Assembly (NCBI GenBank): GCA_950097015.1
Contig: CATNEN010000003.1
Span: forward strand, 558,001-622,000
DNA from: Macrostomum hystrix
Lineage: Eukaryota; Platyhelminthes; Macrostomidae
DNA: 64,000 bases
Direction of reading: 5' to 3'
Part shown: one piece after another, positions 22,813 to 58,700 of the stretch
Position numbering within the stretch: position 1 is the stretch's first letter
Layout: every line of letters begins with the position of its first letter
Position numbers and translations under genes: made by a program
Notes under the pieces: generated by a model
What the model was told of the DNA's origin: nothing
What the model saw: only the letters and a program-made list of their open reading frames with translations
The model's database searches: none

Positions 22813-25090
22813 ATACATTTGATGGTGAATGATCTCATTTGTGCCAACATTAATGCCACTTGATTTATGCCATGTACTTACGCCAAGCACTTATGCCAGT
22901 CTCCAATCCCAAACCAGATTTACACCAGAGATCTCCGGGGTAAATGACATGATCCGGACTATGGCACACATCCAAGAGTATCTTGGATGGCGATGCTTTC
23001 ACCTGGGGCCTGCCAAGGCTTTTGGCAGCATTCTGTACTGGATTCGTCACTATTACCTAGTAACCTAGTTTAGGAATCTCAGACAGTCAGGACTGCATTG
23101 AACTGAACTGAGACATGCTCAGTGCCATTATTAAAGTTTTTCCTACCAGTTGTGTTACCAGTTGACATTATCCGCTTCATCATTCAACATTTTAAAAGAA
23201 GATAATAATTTTGCAAACAAAAGTAAATTTATGCCCATATGCCTATGCTCAATAAATTGACATGTAACTTTTTAGATTTTTTTGAAAAGAAACTATATAA
23301 CTAAATTGCCTTGATGACATTACTGATATTAGTGATATAAAGGCCTATGCTATGCTGCCTATCCCATAAAAAATGAACCCTAGGCATAGCTGTCTAGCTG
23401 CATAGCTGTCTATCTAGGACAATAAAGAAAAAAAGAAGCCCTGGTCTTAGTCTTAGACATAATATAGCTGTCTGTCACTGCCAGATATTTTTACATGTAT
23501 AAAAGTCATGCAGCCTGTATCTAAAGTGGGCCTAGTTTTATATTGTGTCTTTACAGAGTACAGGCTAAAAATACACAAGTAGGCCCCTACTTTAAAAAGT
23601 AGGCCTAGAAGGCTAGAACAAATAATATATGTATAAATACATTCTAAGTCTTTGTCAGTATTAAGCTATTAACCTAAGCTCATAACCTCTTAACCGCAAG
23701 ATTTTGATACACATGCGTTGTATTAACATGCAAGCTTATAAGCCCATTTCTCGATTCCTAAATAACCACTTAGATTCTTAGAAGTCCTTACAATGAATCA
23801 GTGTTAGACTCATTGTGTAATTTTATGTTACGATTCCAATTTAATAATGTTCAAGAAGAGAGAAATATAGTGACATTCTCGATAATGAGATGGGCGATAG
23901 GCAATGGTCAGCTCCCTGATAAGATGTATATAACTATCTAGTGACTAAAAAACGAAGTACATTTGATAAGATAAGTCACAATAAGTAAATTTTGCAGTCA
24001 AAATTATTTTTTACAAAGAAAATAAATAAATAATTGTGGCAGCGCTCTTTATTTTACAGTCAAAAGAACTTAAAGTTCACGGATTTTTATCTAAAAAAGT
24101 TTAAATTCTAATAACCTTAACGGTAACAAACGTTTGTTTGAATCGCAGTACGTATGAGTTTTTTTCTGAACCAAAACCGTATAAACAAAGCTTAGTTTTG
24201 CCTCTTTTAAATACGAGCGTACTGATTGAGTTTTTCCTGAGGAAGTTAGCGAGCCGTTTTCCGTTAAAAATTAATGAGCTATATATTTAAAGTACGTCGA
24301 CTGATTTGAGAGCCAAATAGAAGCAAGGGTTAATGAAAAGGTAGAACCTGCTATCCCTGAGAATTCCTCTTTCCTGAGGATGATCTTGCGTTGCGAATGC
24401 CCCGATTAGTAGATGCGATGACAGTGCGTAGCAAAGTCCAGAGATGGCAGAACCCACCGAGAAGTGAGGCTCATGATCAGTGATCAGTGACCGATGTCTA
24501 GAAAGGTCGGGCTATGTTTGGGCCAAATCAAGTAGAATTAGGGTGAACCATAATTGTGGTGAGGCAAGCCAAGGAAGGTAACGGGGTCCTGGTTGGAACA
24601 AGAACGAACAAGTTAAGGTTGTCTCCAGACTAGCGCCGCTCCTAGTTAATATAGAGCCCAAGTCCCCTCGCGCACGCCATGATCGCAGCATGATCCACCC
24701 GACTTTGACCGATTTACCAGACAGCCGGATCACGTGGAACTGTCTGGTAATTACCGCCGTGAGGTGATTGGTTGGGACGGGAGTGGGGTGGGTGTGTCTC
24801 GGAGAAAATTATGATTTATTGCTTTGGAGGGGGGTGGGTGCGACTGTTGCGTAATGGTAATTGCGATGACAGAAGCACAAAAGAATGGAGAAAGTTGGAT
24901 GCGCGACGAAAAGTTGAAATATATTTATTACGATATGCGCATTGTGGACGGGAGAGAGGTGGATAAAAATCTGCATGAAAGATGGAAGAAGCGAAATTAA
25001 AAGCGAAAATTTAAATTCTTACATTTTTTGCCAACTTAAGCATGCTTACGTTTAATTTTCTGACAGGTTTTACTGATGTTTAACTCTTTT
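22813..25090. other. Gene-poor interval
   Basis: Mostly AT-rich unique-looking sequence. At 22835-22915 there are short ACTTACGCCA/ACTTATGCCA-like repeats similar to those at 21895-21950. No ORF with recognisable domains, RNA gene or array was seen. Confidence 0.4.
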
Positions 25091-25389
25091 TTAACAGTAG
25101 AACTACCAAAATGAGTGGGGAAATCCACCGGACATTTTTGTGCTGCACCCGAACGGAGCAACGCAATTGCACAGGAAACTCAGTTAGCACGAACTTCTCC
25201 AATATAATTGACCAAGCCTAAATATTAGGCGCAGCTCAACAAGAGTACACCATCAAATTATCTGTCAACCAATCAGTCACCACCCAACGCTGTTAGCATT
25301 CAGGCGCTGCCAAAAATCTTCAGGGGGAAATAGGCCGCCCCCCTTGGTATAAAAACATGCGGCAAAATGGCTTGGTAGTTCTCTGTTCA
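25091..25389. mobile_element. TTAA-flanked MITE, short copy 2
   Basis: The left end TTAACAGTAGAACTACC is intact. Its first part (GCACCCGAACGGAGCAACGC) and last part (CTTGGTATAAAAAC, GCGGCAAAATGGCTTGG) match the 600-bp copies, but about 300 bp of the interior is missing. The right end has decayed (CTCTGTTCAG instead of CTACTGTTAA). Confidence 0.75.
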
Positions 25390-27472
25390 GAAAGTAGGAA
25401 ACGCGAAAGAAGCATAGTGCACAAAAAAACTAGTGAATATATATTTATAATTAAAAATGATTGTTATTTAAATGTGCATTTTTGTTTTAACTGTATAACT
25501 CAGTTGTATTTAAATATAAAGAACACGTTGTTAGATAAAATAAGCCTAAACAATATTCCATTGTGCGGGAGCTACATTTACGAGCGGAGTGTTCTGGCAG
25601 CAAGCTCTAATATAAATTAGACAACTGCATCTTTAATTTTTCTGAGGTTTTAATAAAAAAATAAAAAAAGTAAATTAAACTTAAACAGGCACAATATTAA
25701 GATTTAAGAAGAAGCGGTTGAAGGCAGATTGAAATTGAAATTTTACACAGTAGAACTTTTGAAAGGCAAAGCCACAAAGTCACAAGGTCAAAGCACCCTA
25801 CTATAGCAGAGTAGACAGAAAACAATAGATCAAGAAAATTTAAACAAAGTTTTCTCGATTGCAACATAACACAAAGCCATGACATACTTGAGGCGCAGTC
25901 CGTAAGAACCTGCGATAACTGGACACTTCAGAAAATGCTATCATCAGCTAGGAAGTACTGATCCTGAAAAACTGCAATGTTTGCATACGAGTATAGTAAG
26001 TGCCCATTTGCTCGGTTAACCCTTACCTCGGTGGACTGAAATTATAATTGAAATTCTAGTAAAAACATCATTCTTGTACCTGACACTCAGAATAGCCGCG
26101 GAAGAGCTTTGTAGGCAGAAGAATATGAAGAAACTCTTGAGCACACTTTTGCGGAATGCCGATCAAGGATGCCAAGTTGAGCGCGACCAGAATAGAACTA
26201 GGGTGACGTTATGTACTGCAGTCAGTTCTCATTAGTTGGGTCTCTTGGGCAATGCGAAAATCAACCAACTGATAATGTTCTCACTCGACTAAGTATCAGT
26301 ACCTACGGAAGCAAGGCCGCCCTTAAAACCAGATTAGTGCTGCATTGAACCGTCTAGCAGACATTTCTATTATCGGGCAATCCAATTGGCATATTTAGTA
26401 GATCAGTTTTCAAATATGGAGTCACGAAACTTAACGTTAGCTGTACGGTCAATCAACAGCAGATTTTGCTCTCTGAACTTCTAGGAGGGCATCGATCGAC
26501 ATCGCAAGCACGTGGAATCTTGTCTCAAGCTTTCGTTCTCCCAGTCTTCTTATTTAGTCTCTGAATTGTTGATAATGCTACATTAGAGTAGCTATAATCG
26601 ATCGCTTAAGAAGTGCGTTATATGATTCTGAGTCGTTAATAGTGTGCACTAGACTGCCTTAGGAAAATCAAATGTCTTTTTTTTCTAAATGCTTAACATC
26701 TTGAAGAATTGTTGACTCGAGGTACATAACCATTTGCAGCTTCTTTCAACTTCAATGTGATGTCGAAGTGTTGGCTTTTAAAACTTTTTCAAGGTGCTGG
26801 ATGATTTAGTAGCTCATTCAACTTCTAGTAGGTAATTGCGCACTTCGAAGGCTCCAATAATAACCTAGACTCGATCCTCCAGACAGTTGCATTTTGAGTC
26901 CTCAAACAGCACCATTTGAACCCCATGCAGCTGCTTGTCTTTCGTGGATGAGATTAGGATTGGCTGATTAGGATTAGGATTGGCTGATTCCTTGAATTTG
27001 AAATAGCAACGGAGTCTCATTAAAGTCAGTCAAATTGTAAGTTTTGTCGATTGCATGGAGATTTTTTCTGATAATAGCTTAATAGCATGGGCGCAGATAC
27101 TAACGCATGCCTTCGAAGCTTGACATACGATTGTCACGTCGGGTATAGCAGATCGAGTTTAAAGACACAATCAAGCAAAAGTCGCTCGGAATACACTGCA
27201 TGTCGGACTAGTGACTTTGATCGAGCATTGACAATGCTTTGTACTTCTGGTATCTGATCTGATCGCACCGACTCTTGGTAAATCATTGCTGGCTCATCAC
27301 TGCAATGGAAGACAGAAAGAATATCAGAGTGACAGGTTCGCCTCAGCCTAAAAACCGAGTCATCAGACTCTATCTCTGTCTGTCAGGAACTAAAAGAACA
27401 GACAAATATTTATAAATAACTCCCAGGAACAAATTCAAAGTAATCGAAGTTCATGCACGTACGAGCTATAAT
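25390..27472. other. Gene-poor interval with degraded repeats
   Basis: No intact gene. A short plus-strand stretch near 26115-26180 reads EETLEHTFAEC, reminiscent of the zinc-knuckle region after LINE reverse transcriptases but too short to assign. The remainder has frequent stops in all frames and looks like old transposon debris. Confidence 0.3.
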
Positions 27473-28071
27473 TTAACAGTAGAACAACTAGCAAGGGGGT
27501 ATTTTCCCCTGACAATTTTTTGTGCTGCACCCGAACGGAGCAACGCAAGCACACGAAACTCAAGAACACGGGCCAACTTTTTGTTGCGCATCTTCTGAAA
27601 CAAGAATCAAGTCGCCAGCTCTTCAGACCGTCGAGATAGTCAATGGTTCTGGCCGAAGGAAATATTTTTCTCATTAGAGCTTTCGATTATGGAGCTAGTG
27701 TATTTCATACATCTCTATACACAAGTTAGCACTGCGCCTCAGTGCGGCCTTGCCAGGCCTTCAAAATTGATCAGCATGTCACCCGAATTTGCCTGCATCA
27801 TCTCCGTCTTCGGTGATCACTTATCTTTATCTAGATGGACTGCTGGACCTTCAAGGGCTACAACAGGTGGAAATAGGCCACTATGGACACCCTGACACGA
27901 ATCTAAATACTAGACGCAGCTCAACCACAGTACACCATCGTCTAGTCTGTCAACCAATCAGTCGACCACTCAACGCTGTTAGCATTCAGGTGCAGCCAAA
28001 ATAATTTTCAGGGGGTATCCCCCCTTGGTATAAAAACGGGCGGCAAAATGGCTTGGTAGTCCTACTGTTAA
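27473..28071. mobile_element. TTAA-flanked MITE, copy 3 (599 bp)
   Basis: TTAA at 27473-27476 and 28068-28071, with ends TTAACAGTAG...CTACTGTTAA. Subterminal AAGGGGGTATTTTCCCC and GGGGGTATCCCCCC blocks and an internal TATAAAAAC are present. It is full length, near-identical in layout to 914-1513 and inverted relative to it. Confidence 0.85.
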
Positions 28072-28489
28072 AGGCGCCTTTATATAATCTCCTTTTTTGA
28101 TTGTCTATGGCCAATCGTTGCTTGCTAATTAATATAGGAAATCTCCTTACTTTCAGAAAATCTCACTGTATTCAGTTTAACAACAATATAAAAAGTGAAT
28201 TGTATTTTTTTTCTTAGAACTTAGAAATTATTTTAAGACTCTTAAAGAAAAAATCTGAGACACTACAGACGCTATACTTTAAAAAAGAAAACTACGTTTT
28301 CAGAAGAACGTAAATATATATTTACCAATTTTACCTATCTAAAAAGATACGTTCAGAAAAAGAACAAATGCGTTCAGAAAGCAGGCTTGCAAACTTCCAC
28401 AGCAAACTGTTGAAAGACAGGAAAAAAGTAAAAAAAGTCAATAAAATGCTATTATAAAACGCCCTGAAATAACCTTCAATCAAAATGTG

Positions 28490-29875
28490 CATCTTGCAGA
28501 GTCTGTCACTCTAAATGAGGATCTGGGAGAATCTGTTACTCTAAATGAGGATTTGAGAGAATCTGTCACTCTAAATGAGGATCTGGGATAATCTGTTACT
28601 CTAAATGAGGATCTGGGATAATCTGTTACTCTAAATGAGGATCTGGGATAATCTGTTACTCTAAATGAGGATTTGGGAGAGTCTGTCACTCTAAATGAGG
28701 ATCTGGGAGAGTCTGCCACTCTATAATTAAGGATGTGAAGACTATGTCACTCTATAAATGAGTGTCTTGATTTCGATTCTGGATCTGGGAGAGTCTGTCA
28801 CTCTAAATGAGGATCTGGGAGAGTCTGCCACTCTAAATGAGGATCTGGGAGAGTCTGCCACTCTAAATGAGGATCTGGGAGAGTCTGTCACTCTAAATGA
28901 GAATCTGGGAAAGTCTGTCACTTTCAATGAGAATCTGGGAGAGTCTGTCACTCTAAATGAGGATCTGGGAGAGTCTGTCACTCTATAATTAAGGATGTGA
29001 AGACTATGTCACTCTATAAATGAGTGTCTTGATTTCGATTCTGGATCTGGGAGAGTCTGTCACTCTAAATGAGGATCTGGGAGAGTCTGTCACTCTATAA
29101 TTAAGGATGTGAAGACTATGTCACTCTATAAATGAGTGTCTTGATTTCGATTCTGGATCTGGGAGAGTCTGTCACTCTAAATGAGGATCTGGGAGAGTCT
29201 GCCACTCTAAATGAGGATCTGGGAGAGTCTGCCACTCTAAATGAGGATCTGGGAGAGTCTGTCACTCTAAATGAGAATCTGGGAAAGTCTGTCACTTTCA
29301 ATGAGAATCTGGGAGAGTCTGTCACTCTAAATGAGGATCTGGGAGAGTCTGTCACTCTATAATTAAGGATGTGAAGACTATGTCACTCTATAAATGAGTG
29401 TCTTGATTTCGATTCTGGATCTGGGAGAGTCTGTCACTCTAAATGAGGATCTGGGAGAGTCTGCCACTCTAAATGAGAATCTGGGAGAGTCTGTCACTCT
29501 GAATGAGAATCTGGGAAAGTCTGTCACTTTCAATGAGAATCTGGGAGAGTCTGTCACTCTAAATGAGAATCTGGGAAAGTCTGTCACTTTCAATGAGAAT
29601 CTGGGAGAGTCTGTCACTTTCAATGAGAATCTGGGAAAGTCTGTCACTTTCAATGAGAATCTGGGAGAGTCTGTCACTCTAAATGAGAATCTGGGAAAGT
29701 CTGTCACTTTCAATGAGAATCTGGGAGAGACTGTCACTTTCAATGAGAATCTGGGAAAGTCTGTCACTCTAAATGAGAATCTGGGAAAGTCTGTCACTTT
29801 CAATGAGAATCTGGGAGAGTCTGTCACTCTAAATGAGGATCTGGGAGAGTCTGTCACTCTATAACTAAGGATGTG
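28490..29875. repeat. 30-bp minisatellite with 374-bp higher-order duplication
   Basis: The units carry TGTCACTCTAAATGAGG followed by ATCTGGGAGAGTC. A spacer block (AATTAAGGATGTGAAGACTA ... GTGTCTTGATTTCGATTC) recurs at about 28724, 28984, 29098 and 29358. The segments starting at 28724 and 29098 are 374 bp apart and look identical, including the open frames they contain, which points to a recent tandem duplication. The third block is expanded with TTTCAATGAGAATCTGG variants. Confidence 0.95.
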
Positions 29876-30555
29876 ATCATGAAGCTAGATTCGGTTCGAT
29901 TAACTGTTTAAAACTTGTTATTGTAACACAGAAGCGGTTTCTAGAAAAATGACGAAAAAGAACTTGACTGTACTGACGCACTAGAGCCAACACAAAAGAA
30001 AATTGTCGCTTATTTTGGAGTTGAAAATGTATTTTATTATACGAGTAAAAACTACTATCAGTAGTATTATTGAAACAAGCAGACAAAATATATATGTATT
30101 TATTTAAATATATATAGCTTTAAAATGGCCTTGATAACATCATACTCAAGTCCATGTAGTATTTTTATATCACAAATCAAAATAGAGTTGCTTTTGGACA
30201 CGAAAGCGTAAATTGTCTAAATAATTTATTTTCTGGACAACGTTAAGATTGACATCACTTAGTTTCAACACGGAGATAACACCGATAGTACAGAAGACAA
30301 GATTACTATAATAGGGGAAGTGAATACTTGTAATGTTTTGATTTAATGAATGCACATTTTGCTTAAGCAACGAGATTGAAATGGGCGTTGGATAGATTTC
30401 TTGGGTGCTGATAAATAAAAACTTAAGTACACAGCTTCTGGGGAATATATAATGATCAACTGCGATATTGCCAGCCTCAAAATCCTCAATAAAGTAATTA
30501 CAATCCCAAAACTCATTTAGGTCACTTACAAAACATTGGAAAGAATTCTGAATAA
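29876..30555. other. Unique spacer between two arrays
   Basis: AT-rich and non-repetitive, with no gene recognised. Confidence 0.4.
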
Positions 30556-30559
30556 ATAT

Positions 30560-32045
30560 TTTAATCTGTCACTCTGTTATCTTTAGAATATGTCACTCTG
30601 TTATCTATAAAATCTGTCCGTGTTATCTATAGAATCTGTCACTCTGTTATCTTTAGAATCTGTCACTCTGTTATCTATAGAATCTGTCACTCTGTCACTC
30701 TAAAGAATCGGTCACTCTGTTATCTATAGAATCTGTCACTCTGTCACTCTAAAGAATCGGTCACTCTGTTATCTATAGAATCTGTCACTCTGTTATCTTT
30801 AGAATCTCTCACTCTGTTATCTATAGAATCTGTCACTCTGTCACTCTAAAGAATCTGTCACTCTGTTATCTTTAGAATCTGTCACTCTGTTATCTATAGA
30901 ATCTGTCACTCTGTCACTCTAAAGAATCGGTCACTCTGTTATCTATAGAATCTGTCACTCTGTCACTCTAAAGAATCGGTCACTCTGTTATCTATAGAAT
31001 CTGTCACTCTGTTATCTTTAGAATCTCTCACTCTGTTATCTATAGAATCTGTCACTCTGTCACTCTAAAGAATCGGTCACTCTGTTATCTATAGAATCTG
31101 TCACTCTGTTATCTTTAGAATCTGTCACTCTGTTATCTTTAGAATCTCTCACTCTGTTATCTATGAAATCTGTCACTCTGTCACTCTAAAGAATCGGTCA
31201 CTCTGTTGTCTATAGAATCGGTCACTCTGTTATCTTTAGAATCTCTCACTCTGTTATCTATAGAATCTGTCCCTCTAAAGAATCTGTCACTCTGTTATCT
31301 TTAGAATCTCTCACTCTGTTATCTATAAAATCTGTCACTCTGTCACTCTAAAGAATCGGTCACTCTGTTGTCCATAGAATCTGTCACTCTTTTATCTTTA
31401 GAATCTGTCACTCTGTTATCTATAGAATCTGTCACTCTGTCACTCTAAAGAATCGGTCACTCTGTTATCTATAGAATCTGTCACTCTGTCACTCTAAAGA
31501 ATCGGTCACTCTGTTATCTATAGAATCTGTCACTCTGTTATCTTTAGAATATGTCACTCTGTTATCTATAAAATCTGTCCGTGTTATCTATAGAATCTGT
31601 CACTCTGTTATCTTTAGAATCTGTCACTCTGTTATCTATAGAATCTGTCACTCTGTCACTCTAAAGAATCTGTCACTCTGTTATCTATAGAATCTGTCAC
31701 TCTGTTATCTTTAGAATCTGTCACTCTGTTATCTATAGAATCTGTCACTCTGTCACTCTAAAGAATCTGTCACTCTGTTATCTTTAGAATCTCTCACTCT
31801 GTTATCTATAAAATCTGTCACTCTGTCACTCTAAAGAATCGGTCACTCTGTTGTCCATAGAATCTGTCACTCTTTTATCTTTAGAATCTGTCACTCTGTT
31901 ATCTATAGAATCTGTCACTCTGTCACTCTAAAGAATCGGTCACTCTGTTATCTATAGAATCTGTCACTCTGTTATCTTTAGAATCTGTCACTCTGTTATC
32001 TATATAATTCTATCACTCTGTTATCTTCAGAATCCGTCACTCCAT
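30560..32045. repeat. 22-24-bp minisatellite downstream of copine
   Basis: Units of TCTGTCACTCTGTTATCTAT and a variant with TCACTCTAAAGAATCGG alternate in larger blocks. Whole blocks of several units recur (for example around 30560-30620 and 31540-31610, both with the odd TCTGTCCGTGTTATC unit). It shares TCTGTCACTCT with the 28490 array. Confidence 0.95.
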
Positions 32046-32216
32046 AAAATAGTCGCAGTGAAAAACCGTACAATTAATGTGAGTCAAACAGGAAAGCTTG
32101 TCACCTGACTCCAAAACAAATGTATACACAAACAAAAGCAAACAAAAAATAAGTGATTAGTGGCTACATTTTAGCTTCCTTCTGACCAGTTTCTGCTCCT
32201 AAAAGAATCATCGCCG

Positions 32217-54380
<22,164 letters not shown>

Positions 54381-54417
54381 GGCCGCCTTCACCCGCCTAC
54401 GGGAACTGTCCGGGATT

Positions 54418-54645
54418 CTAAGAAAAACTAGTCGAGGGGATTAAAATAGGTGCTGGATGGCATTTGGGGATCAACTATAGTTAACAATAACACGTCTCTA
54501 ACACGTCAATAACAAGCCGTAAAGTGACAGGGAGAAGGGAAAATTTCTTAGGGAAAAATATGAAAAAAGGCAAGTCAGACTACAGTAAAGGCAGTTAAAA
54601 ATGCAGGCGTGAGCACACAGTGAAGGTGAAAAAAGACACTGAACT

Positions 54646-54693
<48 letters not shown>

Positions 54694-55754
54694 CTGTGCA
54701 GGTAGACTTATCTTAAGTTACTGCCTAAAGCTAGACTAACTGGTCTCAGACTCAATCTTAAGAATGGGGGGAATGGGAAGAATGGGGTAGAGACATAGCA
54801 AGCCTCTGATTGGTCTTGACACTGAATCCAATAGTGAAATCGACAAGAACCAGCTTGCCATCAGTACAACACATTCTTCCCAAATTTATCCCAAAAAAAT
54901 TCGCATTGTTGAACAATTTTTACCTAAGATCTTGAGCGCGTAAATAACAGAAATCAAACAGGCAAAGTTTGTCCAAAATAAACAGCATCTCCCTTGGACC
55001 TACCGGAGCCAATCCGTTGCCCTTTGCTAAAAGTACATTCCTGAACAGACTTAGCGAGCAGAAGCGTGGCGCCAAAAAATGCCCCCCCGACCCGTTTCAA
55101 CATTAACTATTTATAAACTGGCCAGCCACAGAAGACAGCGCTCTGATGGGACACGCGATTCAATGCTCCCCAAGCTGGGGATAAACTTCATGAGCTGGGC
55201 AAGGGATCTTTGACACTTGACTCTAGACCTCGAGTGACTGACTGAAGCAAGAGTGAGTGAAGATATGTGTGTGTGCGCCTGCAACAGCACAACAAAACTT
55301 ACTGCTCACGATGCTTTTTGAGAACACAATTTATACAAAAAAAATACAGAAAATATGACAAAATAAATGTACTGGAATTGCAATTATAATGCTCCCGAAA
55401 CTAAAGTGCCGAATATATCAATTACTGATAGTAGACACCATCGGATATTTTCTAATGCAACAATGGGAGGCTTCAATGGCCGATCGTTAAAAGTCCAACC
55501 TAATAGCACCTAGGTTCCTGAGCTCGAATCCGCGCCGAGGCCACATTATGGTACGGAAAGGTAAGATTTTACTGTATTCCCTAACAATGAGAACTACAGG
55601 AAAGATGTACACGTTCTCTTGGGTCAACTGCCTCAAAATGATGCGCCAGTGCCTAAACGTACGAACCAGTCTACTAGCAGTAGAAATATGAAAATATAAC
55701 CGGATTATTTTGCAATGCACAGCAAACTGATTTCCCAGTGAATGCTTTCTCCAG
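54418..55754. other. Interval between SNRNP25 and copine
   Basis: About 1.3 kb on the shared minus strand. It holds the AGC repeat (54646-54692), a SINE-family-2 head-like piece near 55520, and a good acceptor (GTTTTTCTTAG, ending 54418) 37 nt before the copine ATG. No TATA box stands out. Confidence 0.45.
54646..54692. repeat. (AGC)n microsatellite
   Basis: About 16 perfect trinucleotide copies upstream of the first copine exon. Confidence 0.95.
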
Positions 55755-58700
55755 TCACTGGCGCCGCTGCTGCCGTTCGGCATTTTTCTCTCGAAGGCGC
55801 GGCACGAAGGTCAGCTGGCAGCGATTGTACAGGCCGATGTCTGTCAGCGTAGCAGCGTCATTCAACAGTTTCCTGGTGCCAAGGGCTAGCGCGAAACGAC
55901 GCCAAACTTGGCGCCAATTGATGGCGCGATGGGGGCCGCCGGACTGGCGCACCAGCTCCGCCGTTTCCATGGCAACCAGACGCTTCAATTCGGCTAGGGT
56001 GGCGTCCGGCTCGGCGAAGCAGTCGACAATCTGGGAGTCGCCGCGGACAACTCGAATCAGCCAACAGCGGCCGAGTTGGCGCTGGAGGAGGCGTTCGGCT
56101 TTGAAGGCTGCGAAACGGCAAGACTCGGTGACGGAGGCGAAGACAGAGAGCTCCGAGATGGCGGCTGCTGACTCTGCGACTGCGGGAGAGTCAGGAATGG
56201 TGGAAATTCAAGTGTGATTTCGGGTTTAGAGTGTGATTCGGGTTTAGAGTGTGATTCGGGTTTAGAGTGTGATTCGGGTTTAGAGTGTGATTTCGGGTTT
56301 AGAGTGTGATTCGGGTTTAGAGTGTGATTTCGGGTTTAGAGTGTGATTCGGGTTTAGAGTGTGATTTCAGGTTTAGAGCGTGATTTCGGGTTTAGAGTGT
56401 GATTTCGGGTTCAGAGTGTGATTTCGGGTTCAGAGTGTGATTTCGGGTTCAGAGTGTGATTTAGGGTTTAGAGTGTGATTTCGGGTTCAGAGTGTGATTT
56501 CGGGTTCAGAGTGTGATTTCTGGTTTAGAGTGTGATTTCGGGTTCAGAGTGTGATTTCGGTTAAAGCGAGCTTTGGCCTTGTGTTTGAAATTTAAAATTT
56601 CTCGCAGAAAATACAGAATCAGAATATACTGTTAGAAAAGTGAATTTTTTAGTGACACTAGTCTATTTGCCCAGGCTTAGCGTAGCAGAAAAAAATTGCT
56701 AGCATTAGCAACAATGGGAGACTTAAACAAACAATCTATTACAATTTCTATCCAAACGCCATAGCAATGGCAACAGAATAGATCCGACCCGCATATATGA
56801 CTTTGGACAAGCTCAGAAGTGCTTTAACCAATTCCCAAACAAGAGGTGGCTGACGGTTGGGATCAGGAAGCTGAACAAACAAACTTCCCAAAACTAGCTA
56901 TAGACCAAACGGACGGACAGACTTTGAAGCCACGATGCGGAAATATTTCAATCCTGCCAGTTGAAGAGTGAAAACCAGACCCCAGCTCCTGTTTGCAGTT
57001 ATTTACTGACTGACTCGAAATCCTGCTAGACCTTGATCTCAACGGTGTGGCTCTACTGGTGCCTCAGAATAGGAATAGCAAACAGCGGCAGCATGCAATT
57101 GAGCCATCATGATTCTAATCTGGGGGTCAGCTAGAGTTCTCATGTGTGTGCGCCTGAGTTTTCTGGTTCGGCTTGAAAAATGACTTAGCGGAATCAGTTT
57201 CAATGGATCCCCTGCGAGCGTACAAGCGTCGATAGGCTAGGAAGTACATTGTTTTATGTTCTCTGCACATGAGAGAACCTTTGACCCCTGAGCAACAGAC
57301 TCATACAGATTAAAAACTGTGCCCTGCCTATATATGCATAGATGCCTTATCTCTCCCGTCTCATCTCTCACGCATCTCATTTCTCCTGTGTCTCATCTCT
57401 CCCGCTTTTCATCTCTCCCGTGTCTCATCTCTCCCGTTTTTCATCTCTCTCATGTCTCATCTATACGGCCTCTCATCTCTTCCGTGTCTCATCTCTCTTG
57501 TGTCTCATCTCTCTTGTGTCTCATCTCTACGGTCTCTCATCTCTTCCGTGTCTCATCTCTCCCGTGTCTCATCTCTTCCGTGTCTTATCTCTCCCCTGTC
57601 TTATCTCTCTCATTTCTCATCTCTCCCATGTCTCATCTCTACCGTGTCTCATCTCTACCGTGTCTCATCTCCACCGTGTCTCATCTCTTCGGTGTCTCAT
57701 CTCTTCGGTGTCTCATATCTCCCGTGTCTCAATTCTTTCGTGTCTCATCTCTCTTGTGTCTCATCTCTACGGTCTCTCATCTCTTCCGTGTCTCATCTCT
57801 CCCGTGTCTCATCTCTTCCGTGTCTTATCTCTCCCCTGTCTTATCTCTCTCATTTCTCATCTCTCCCATGTCTCATCTCTACCGTGTCTCATCTCTACCG
57901 TGTCTCATCTCCACCGTGTCTCATCTCTTCGGTGTCTCATCTCTTCGGTGTCTCATATCTCCCGTGTCTCATCTCTTCCGTGTCTCATCTCTTCCGTGTC
58001 TCATCTCTTCCGTGTCTTATCTCTCCCCTGTCTTATCTCTCTCATTTCTCATCTCTACCGTGTCTCATCTCTCTGGTGTCTCATCTCTTCCGTGTCTCAT
58101 CTCTTCCGTGTCTTATCTCTCCCCTGTCTTATCTCTCTCATTTCTCATCTCTCCCATGTCTCATCTCTACCGTGTCTCATCTCTCTGGTGTCTCATATCT
58201 CCCGTGTCTCATCTCTCCCGTGTCTTATCTCTCCCATGTCTCATCTCTCCCATGTCTCATCTCTCCCATGTCTCATCTTTACCGTGTCTCATCTCTCCCG
58301 TGTCTCATATCTCCCGTGTCTCAATTCTTTCGTGTCTCATCTCTCCGGTGTCTCATATCTCCCGTGTCTCAATTCTTTCGTGTCTCATCTCTCCTATGTC
58401 TCATCTCTCCCATGTCTCATCTCTCCCATGTCTCATCTCTCCCATGTCTCATCTTTACCGTGTCTCATCTCTCCCGTGTCTCATATCTCCCGTGTCTCAA
58501 TTCTTTCGTGTCTCATCTCTCCTATGTCTCATCTCTCCCATGTCTCATCTCTCCCATGTCTCATCTCTCCCATGTCTCATCTTTACCGTGTCTCATCTCT
58601 CCCGTGTCTCATATCTCCCGTGTCTCAATTCTTTCGTGTCTCATCTCTCCGGTGTCTCATCTCTCCCGTGTCTCATCTCTCCCCAGTTTCATCTCTCCCA

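Noticed and set aside
26115-26180. LINE C-terminal fragment (EETLEHTFAEC)
   Set aside because: Only about 20 residues resemble the motif and no reverse transcriptase remains nearby; mentioned only as debris.
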